DNA of 64,000 nt from assembly GCA_963920705.1 (NCBI GenBank), contig OY987228.1:18546565-18610564 (forward strand), written 5' to 3'. The notes under the pieces were generated by a model. That model was not told the origin of the DNA. It did not search any database and saw nothing but the letters and a program-made list of their open reading frames with translations. This document shows, piece after piece, positions 57,601-64,000 of the stretch (position 1 is its first letter; every line of letters begins with the position of its first letter). The translations under genes were made by a program, and so were the position numbers. Source of the stretch: Odiellus spinosus (taxonomy: Eukaryota; Arthropoda; Arachnida; Opiliones; Phalangiidae).

Positions 57601-60600
57601 TTACGACAAAATTAAGTTTTAAAGACGACGTTTTAGCCCCAGACTTATTTAAATCGTCCACCATTTTGTTCCATGACGTAGCCATGATTGTTTGATTCGA
57701 ATTTAGATGAAGCCACGGTCTCTTGTTTCAAAAAAATGGTTTTTAGACTAATTGGCGTTAAAAACATTCAGCGTTTCCTGTCGTCATACGCAATATCAGA
57801 ATTTTCATTTTCATCCATGAGATCTGCATAATTTGCTAAAAGTGGTTTGTGTTTATTTTTTATGACAAATGTGGCGCCACCTTTTATGGTCCTGTATAAT
57901 TTGGTATACAGCTGCCTAAAAAGACGAGATTTGATTGGCTCGCATGCCCTTCTCCCAGAATTGGATTCAAAATGGTGGACGACCTAAAGTGGGATATTTA
58001 TAAAAGTTTGATAGACGTTGAGGACCAGAAGTCAGAGTACAGTAAGGCGATAAATACAATATTCCTTGTATAATTATTGACCAATCCCTGGTTTAAGAAT
58101 CAGAATTTGTATAGTTATAGAGTTTCTACCAAATTATCTCGAGATGACCCAACAATAAAAACCTTAAGCATGAAAGGAAGAATTTTTTTCTTTTCGAAAA
58201 TATACGAGACAGGTGGTGACAAGTTTCCAAAGTGTCTGATAGGGCGTTTGTCACGAGTTCTTTTTTTTATTGACTTTAAAAATAATAAAAATAAGAAACT
58301 TCTTTAGTTATGGTTCTACAAAGTTCTTTTGGGAGAGATGAGACTAAGATTTTTCCTCTATAGTTTCTTTTTTTAGTGCCAGCTAAGATTCATTAACGTC
58401 GATAAAAAAAGCATCCTTCGGGAGTACAATTTCTCGTTCCCCTTAAAAAGAAGTCAAAAGTTTCAAGGCGGAAAATAACCTCGGTAGTAACGCTTATAGG
58501 TACACCGTATACAAGAACGAACGAAGCGTCCTGGTTATCAGTTCTTTGGGTTTGTTACCACGTTTGTAGTCGGCGAACGAGCGGGGATAACGAAAAATCG
58601 TCCCGGATTGCCAAAAACGATAACATTCTTCAGTAAAAAAAACGGTATACTCGTTTGTTTTCTTCCACCTCAAATTGGATGTTTTTCGCCCTACAATATA
58701 TGCCTATGCCTACCCAGACACGAAAATAAGGAAAACTAGCTTTCCAAAAAAGCAACACTGTCTTAAATCTTTTTAAAGGTCAGGTGAAACGAATAACAAG
58801 AAGATAATTAAAGGATAACAAGCTGCAAATATATTTCGTCTAAACCAATTGAAATATGGGTGTATAGTCTTGTTTTAAAAACAGCTACAAATTTTAACCT
58901 GAAAAATATTCAACACTTTTTTTGCAAATATGATTAGAAAAATCTAATTTTGGTTTAGAGAGAGAAACTTGAATTTTTCATGGAGCTTTCGATATAAAAT
59001 ATTTTGGGTTTCTTGACATTTTATAAGATAAAAACTAATTTTAAATGTTTACGTTATTCTTTCAATTTCTTTTGAGCATAAAATATTTTTTATTTTCCCA
59101 CTTTGTCATACTTTAATAATTTATAGCCCAAAGAAACGAGAAATAACTAAACCCTTTCGAGGTTAGCTTTCAAGGCAAACAAATATGAGATATTAAAATT
59201 ATGAAATCATGTATATTCAGTGTAGATATTTCAGTAATTTTGAAAGAATGTTCGTTGGTAAGCCCAAATTTTAAGAGAAGCCCCGAGAAAAAAGCTTTTA
59301 AAGTGAGGCTGTCACTGAACTACAAATGGAAATTGAGTATCATTTTCGGAAAGATCGTTAAAAAACGATTCAAAATATATATACATACGTCATAGAGAAA
59401 ATTACCGTGACAGTAAAAATACCGATTTTCGAAATTTTTAAAATTTAAATTCTCTGCAATACTACGTCATCATTATTGTCGCGTGGCTATTGTATTTGAG
59501 CCTACAGTTGATTATCGCGTGGGATAAGGTTTTTGAATGTGTTACTAATAGTATGATCTTCCAAAAAATACGTGACACCCTTACTTTAACTAAGAAATAT
59601 AGTTCTGAAGATAAATTTGGTTCATTTAAACTAACTATTTATATAATTGTAAGACATTCCTTTTAACCTACAGCTAAAACTAATCTGTACTTTTTTCCCC
59701 ACTCAAAACTTCAGTGAATATTGTTATATTTAACAATTGCACACTCGTACTCCGAGCGAGAAACGCGGTTTCATTTAGAAACATTAAAAAAATGCTTTTC
59801 TTAAACCCCCAAAATATTGTGGTAAAAATAAAGCAAGGATAAAAAAAATATATTGATTATAATTTAGTTCGGTTTCAACTCAACAGATGGCGAGAGATTT
59901 TCTAAATGGATTATTTATAAACTATAAACGTATACTTATAAAAACCGATAATGACTATTAGGTTCTTTTTAGATTATTTCGAATAAAAATAAAATAGTCA
60001 AAGCCATAAACGACGAAATAAAAAAACTTCCCGTCACAATCTGATGGCAATAAAAACGATTTTAACGAGTATAATCGTAAAAGATTCCCCAAAAATCGTT
60101 ACATTTTACTTTTAAAAGCTACGGATTGCTACGCTATATCGGTTGAATATAAAAAGCGACTTGGCCCTAATGACCAGAAATTCTTCAACCCAAAAAGAGA
60201 CATCGATCAATTAGAAAAATAGAGAGATCAATACGATCATTTTGGGAAGAGGTAGAAGTAGAAGAGAGAGAGAGAGAGATAGACACGCGGATAGAATGGG
60301 GGCCAAGGAAGAAGGGGTCGTTTTTGTTAACAAAAGGAATTAATGATTGAAAGCGCGCAGAAAGGCAGGGAAAAAAGGGCCTTAGGGGGAAACCAGCGCT
60401 TGGCGCTCAGCGCTAGCACTTAGCCCGAGAGTTCGTCGCGAGGTTAAAAGTTCGATCGGCGAGAAGTAGAAGTCTAAAGAGAGAGAGAGAGAGCCAAAAG
60501 AGGGGCTCGCCAATTCTCCCTTAGGACCACTCCTGTCTCGTGTCTTTCGGCGAGGGGGGCCTGCCGAGGACCCTTGTTTTTTGTAATTGCCCGTGGAACT

Positions 60601-62580
60601 TTTTATATCAATCCCGGGAGCCCTTGTTGGAGACGGAGTTTTTTTTTTCGTATTTTTTGGTATTCCTTCTCACCGCTCTCTACAGACCGTCCGATTCATT
60701 CGAGTTAATACGTACGTAACGAGTAGGGATGGTTTTCTCCTAGTACCAAACCTAGTTCGACCTAATTCTTCGCGTTATTTGAAATATCGCGAACGGACTG
60801 TAGTTTTTTCTCTCCAGAACTTCGGAAGAGTTTTTCCCTTTTTCCTCTAAAAAAAATCTACGTTGAATTATTCATCCTTTTCCGTGCACTTAAGCTATAT
60901 GAGAGGAAAAAGCGGACAGAGACGATTTTTTACATCATCCGCTAGGGGTCCCCCTTTTTTTTTACGTAACCGCGGATGATCATCCTAATGGAGCGAATCC
61001 CAGTAGGGCGGGGTTTGGCTTTGACGTTAGTATACGAATTTTTCTAACATCACTCGAAGTTTTAATAAGAAAAGACAGTCTAACTTTAGACCGTATCGTA
61101 AGGTACGAAATATAGTTATTTGAATTTGGAGTATTTCTTTTTTTGGTGTATTCTAGGAAGACGATGATTACTGGCGGCGTACGGATCGTGTTTTCCTTCG
61201 GATCTCGTCACACGAAAAGTACTCGGAGAAAGACCGGGTCCCTCTTTCACGAGTATACCGAAAAAGAACTGTTATACGTATTTATATACACGACATTGTT
61301 AGGAATTAAAATCCGGGTTGAAGTATAGCGCACGGCAGAGGTCAAACATCCACCGTAAAAGAGGAAATGGTATACGGCTCTATTATATCATCAGTTCATT
61401 TCAATTCGAGTTGAGCCTATTTGCTCAATATATCTTAGGGGTTTAAACAGTTTATAGTAACGTACACTCAACTTGGGACGCGATAGTAATAGAAACACGT
61501 AAAAACGTGACAAAGTTTCTGTTCCATTTCTATGACAATTTTAGTCTTCGTTAGTTACGAGGCTGTAAGGTATAGAGGGTAAGAGAGGTTTAGTTTTTGA
61601 AGGGAAAATGAATAACCAATTTATTTTAAATTATTACGTTATTTAAATTAGCCTATCATATGTTATTCGATAAACTTTATCAGTCTGTTTAAAATATCAG
61701 CTACCCTTGAAGCATCTTTTAAAACCTCGTGCACTATGACTAATTTTTGCCAATAATTGTTTCTAATTTTCGCGCTAAAATATATAAATAAAATTATTTT
61801 ATTTCCTGTATCATGACCATAAATCTGTAATGTGAATATCTAATGGTTCAACTCTTTCTCTAGAACCTAAATTATTATCATTAACGAAATTTAAAATCAA
61901 AAGCTGAATTAAAATTGAGTATTTCAACCAAAAGTAATTCTTGATTTCTCTTTTCACCCTCTATTTATCACAGTTCATCACGTCCAAAATACAACTCAAA
62001 AGGAAACCGCCCATTTCCCCCAGCATAACGGGGAAAGAATCACAATTTTCGCTATTAAAACTTAACATAGAACACGACCATTTGGGTTACATGTAAGAAG
62101 AAAGCTACAAAAACAGCTGTTATACAAATTTGGGGAGAAGATATTTACTTCGAGCCATATTGTTTAAGAACAATTTGAATCCAAGTTCTACTTTTATCGC
62201 CATAAGGTTTTAAATTGCGTATTCGTCCGCTACAGATTCTCGAAATTGTACCAAACTGTGATTGAACCAAAGTACAATCCATTCAACTTTCATAAAATAA
62301 CAATACTGAAAAGCCGTAGAGAGAATATATTTTACATAGAAACTATCTCGACACGTTACTCCCAGTATTACTCCTTCCTCTAACATCCCTTCGCTATCAT
62401 CTCCAAGTTGAATTGATATATAACATATAATTTTTAACTCTGTAGTGCTGCATATACAAAAACCGAACTGTCACTCACAGTCAAAAAAACTTTTCATTCT
62501 CCTCTATTACTAACATCACAAGTAACATATAAAGACAAGTGTAACACCTTGGATGGATAATAAAAGCTTTCGCTTTCATA
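57601..62580. other. AT-rich DNA with GAGA tracts, no gene seen
   Basis: Contains GA microsatellites at about 60263-60280 and 60477-60494 within a GC-richer stretch (60.2-61.4 kb). ORFs of 61-87 codons (58077-58307, 59201-59395, 60587-60850, 61143-61328) are unrecognised. No MITE was identified. Confidence 0.4.
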
Positions 62581-62583
62581 ATA

Positions 62584-62828
62584 TGACACTCTAGCCTTCA
62601 GGAAGAGTGGAAGACATTCGATTTCGGCTCTCAAAACCACTCGTGAGGGAAAGGGGGGTTTCACGACTTCCTGTAAAAGTGTTACGGGTTACGGTTAACG
62701 CGGCGCGTGCGCGAGTTTTTAGCCAATCAGGATTCGTGAAAAAAAAAAGTGTTTCCCTTTAATCCGGATGATTCCACATTATAACACTACGCGCATTGGA
62801 TTTTGTACGCGATTTTAAGAGAGTGTCA
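62584..62828. mobile_element. TA-flanked MITE candidate (family R)
   Basis: Ends TGACACTCT and AGAGTGTCA are inverse, with TA (extending to ATA...ATAT) outside both. 245 bp, CG-rich, non-palindromic interior. The inverted repeat is short (9-12 bp), so the call is weaker than for the others; TA flanks suggest mariner/Tc1-type mobilisation. Confidence 0.5.
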
Positions 62829-64000
62829 TATTCTGACACATATCTTTATCTCTTATTGATTTTCTGACAAAATATTGACGTCAATGACTATCATCAACAT
62901 GTAGTTTTACCTATGTACGTATAAATTGAAGTTTTCAAAATTATCTTAGAAAAAAGATAAATGGCGGCTCGAATGGTTTCGTAAAATAAACGTTTTCGTT
63001 CAATTCAAATACTTATGGTTCTTGATACTTATGGTAATATTGAAAGAAATGAAAAAATTCAAAACATACGTCCATCTAGGCGCATGATCGGAGGAGGGAG
63101 ATTTATCATCGAAGTATTATTAAACTTAAAAAATATTGTATGGTGAAAAATTACACTCTCTTTTGACTGCTATTTGGAGTGTAAACGGTCGAGGGGGAAA
63201 TAAAAATTCTTACGTATGAAAAAGCTGACAAAGCGGTGGCTGGTGGCTAGCTTTTCATTCCAGCTCGTTGGCTCGCGAGCCGAAGATTCCCCAATTTTTC
63301 CCGCGGTTTAATCCTAGCCGAGCATCCATCCTCGGATAAAATGGAGAGAGAGAGAGAGATATAGAAAGAGGGAGAGAGAGAGAGAGTCGAAAAGGAGAGT
63401 AGAGTGAGAGCCGCGTATTACACGCTTTTAACAAGGGCCTCTTCGTGTCGTTAGATTTTAGCGCTCGCGCCGCAGCGAGGCCTAACTTGTACTTGGTCGT
63501 GTCAAGAGCTCACCCATGAAATATGGAAAGTTATTACGACCCGCGGAAGCACAGTCCCGTTAGATGAAGCATCGGGTTCCTTTGTCCCGACGACGTATTA
63601 CGCGTTTCGCCTCTCCTCCCATCCCATTCAAGGATTACTAAGCGAAAGAACGAGATGTAGAACGCGTGTTAAATTAAAAAGCGAAAGCGTAATAAAATAA
63701 TCCCTCCCTTCTGTATAGTTTTCATATAGGCTTAGGAAAACGACATTTTTATATCAATATTAGCTTTCGCGAGGAAAAGTTTGGAGGAAATTTTTCAAAG
63801 CTATATCTCCTGTTTTTATTATTAAAGTCCTTAAACGGATACTTAAACGATAGTATTTTATATTTCCACCTAATCACTTTTTTCACTTGAGATCTGAATT
63901 TTTACAGTTTAAACTTTTGGAAAATGTCGAATTAAATGTCTTAACAATCACGCCTAGAAAAAATTATTTAATCTGAAGCTTTTAATCGCCACGTACGCCG
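62829..64000. other. No gene seen; GA-rich and CpG-rich block
   Basis: A (GA)n-rich block at 63341-63388 precedes a CG-richer stretch to about 63700. GAGAG words are GAGA-factor-type sites in insects, but no promoter or exon could be linked to them. Confidence 0.4.

Overview
This is eukaryotic, probably invertebrate, nuclear DNA with no gene I can name. It is AT-rich, has long A/T homopolymers, very short ORFs (none above 153 codons, and the longest is a minisatellite), no operon-like packing and no rRNA or convincing tRNA. CG dinucleotides are common even in AT-rich parts, which suggests weak germline methylation, as in many arthropods; the taxon is otherwise undetermined. The window reads as intergenic or long-intron DNA filled with short non-autonomous DNA transposons (MITEs).

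Layout. 1-10.8 kb: AT-rich DNA with a long TTAA-flanked element (2.9-4.0 kb), a large palindrome (5.5-5.9 kb), a TTAA-flanked palindromic MITE (6.1-6.5 kb), and first copies of families A (7.3 kb) and B (8.4 kb). 10.8-17 kb: a GC- and CpG-richer tract, mostly low-copy, with promoter-like motifs but no recognisable exon. 17-24.4 kb: repeat-rich DNA with a possible Penelope-like end, A and E family MITEs, a TA-flanked mariner-like MITE, a 21-bp minisatellite and an X-box-bearing TTAA element. 24.4-52 kb: AT-rich DNA with dispersed MITEs, dense at 45-52 kb. 52-57.4 kb: a second GC/CpG-richer tract. 57.5-64 kb: AT-rich DNA with two small MITEs and GAGA-type purine tracts.

The main result concerns the transposons. 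Ten insertions from four sequence-unrelated MITE families (A x6, B x2, E, G) are each bounded by an exact 7-bp target duplication and have termini CA...TG (CAGA...TCTG in three families). Seven of the ten targets read NTNNNAN, which looks like the hAT target pattern (nTnnnnAn) shortened by one base. A fifth MITE (F) has an ordinary 8-bp hAT-type duplication. Five other family groups use TTAA, most of them with AGGGA...TCCCT-like ends. No transposase is encoded here, so all are presumably mobilised in trans. The transposons carry candidate regulatory words, including RFX X-boxes and a double CRE palindrome.
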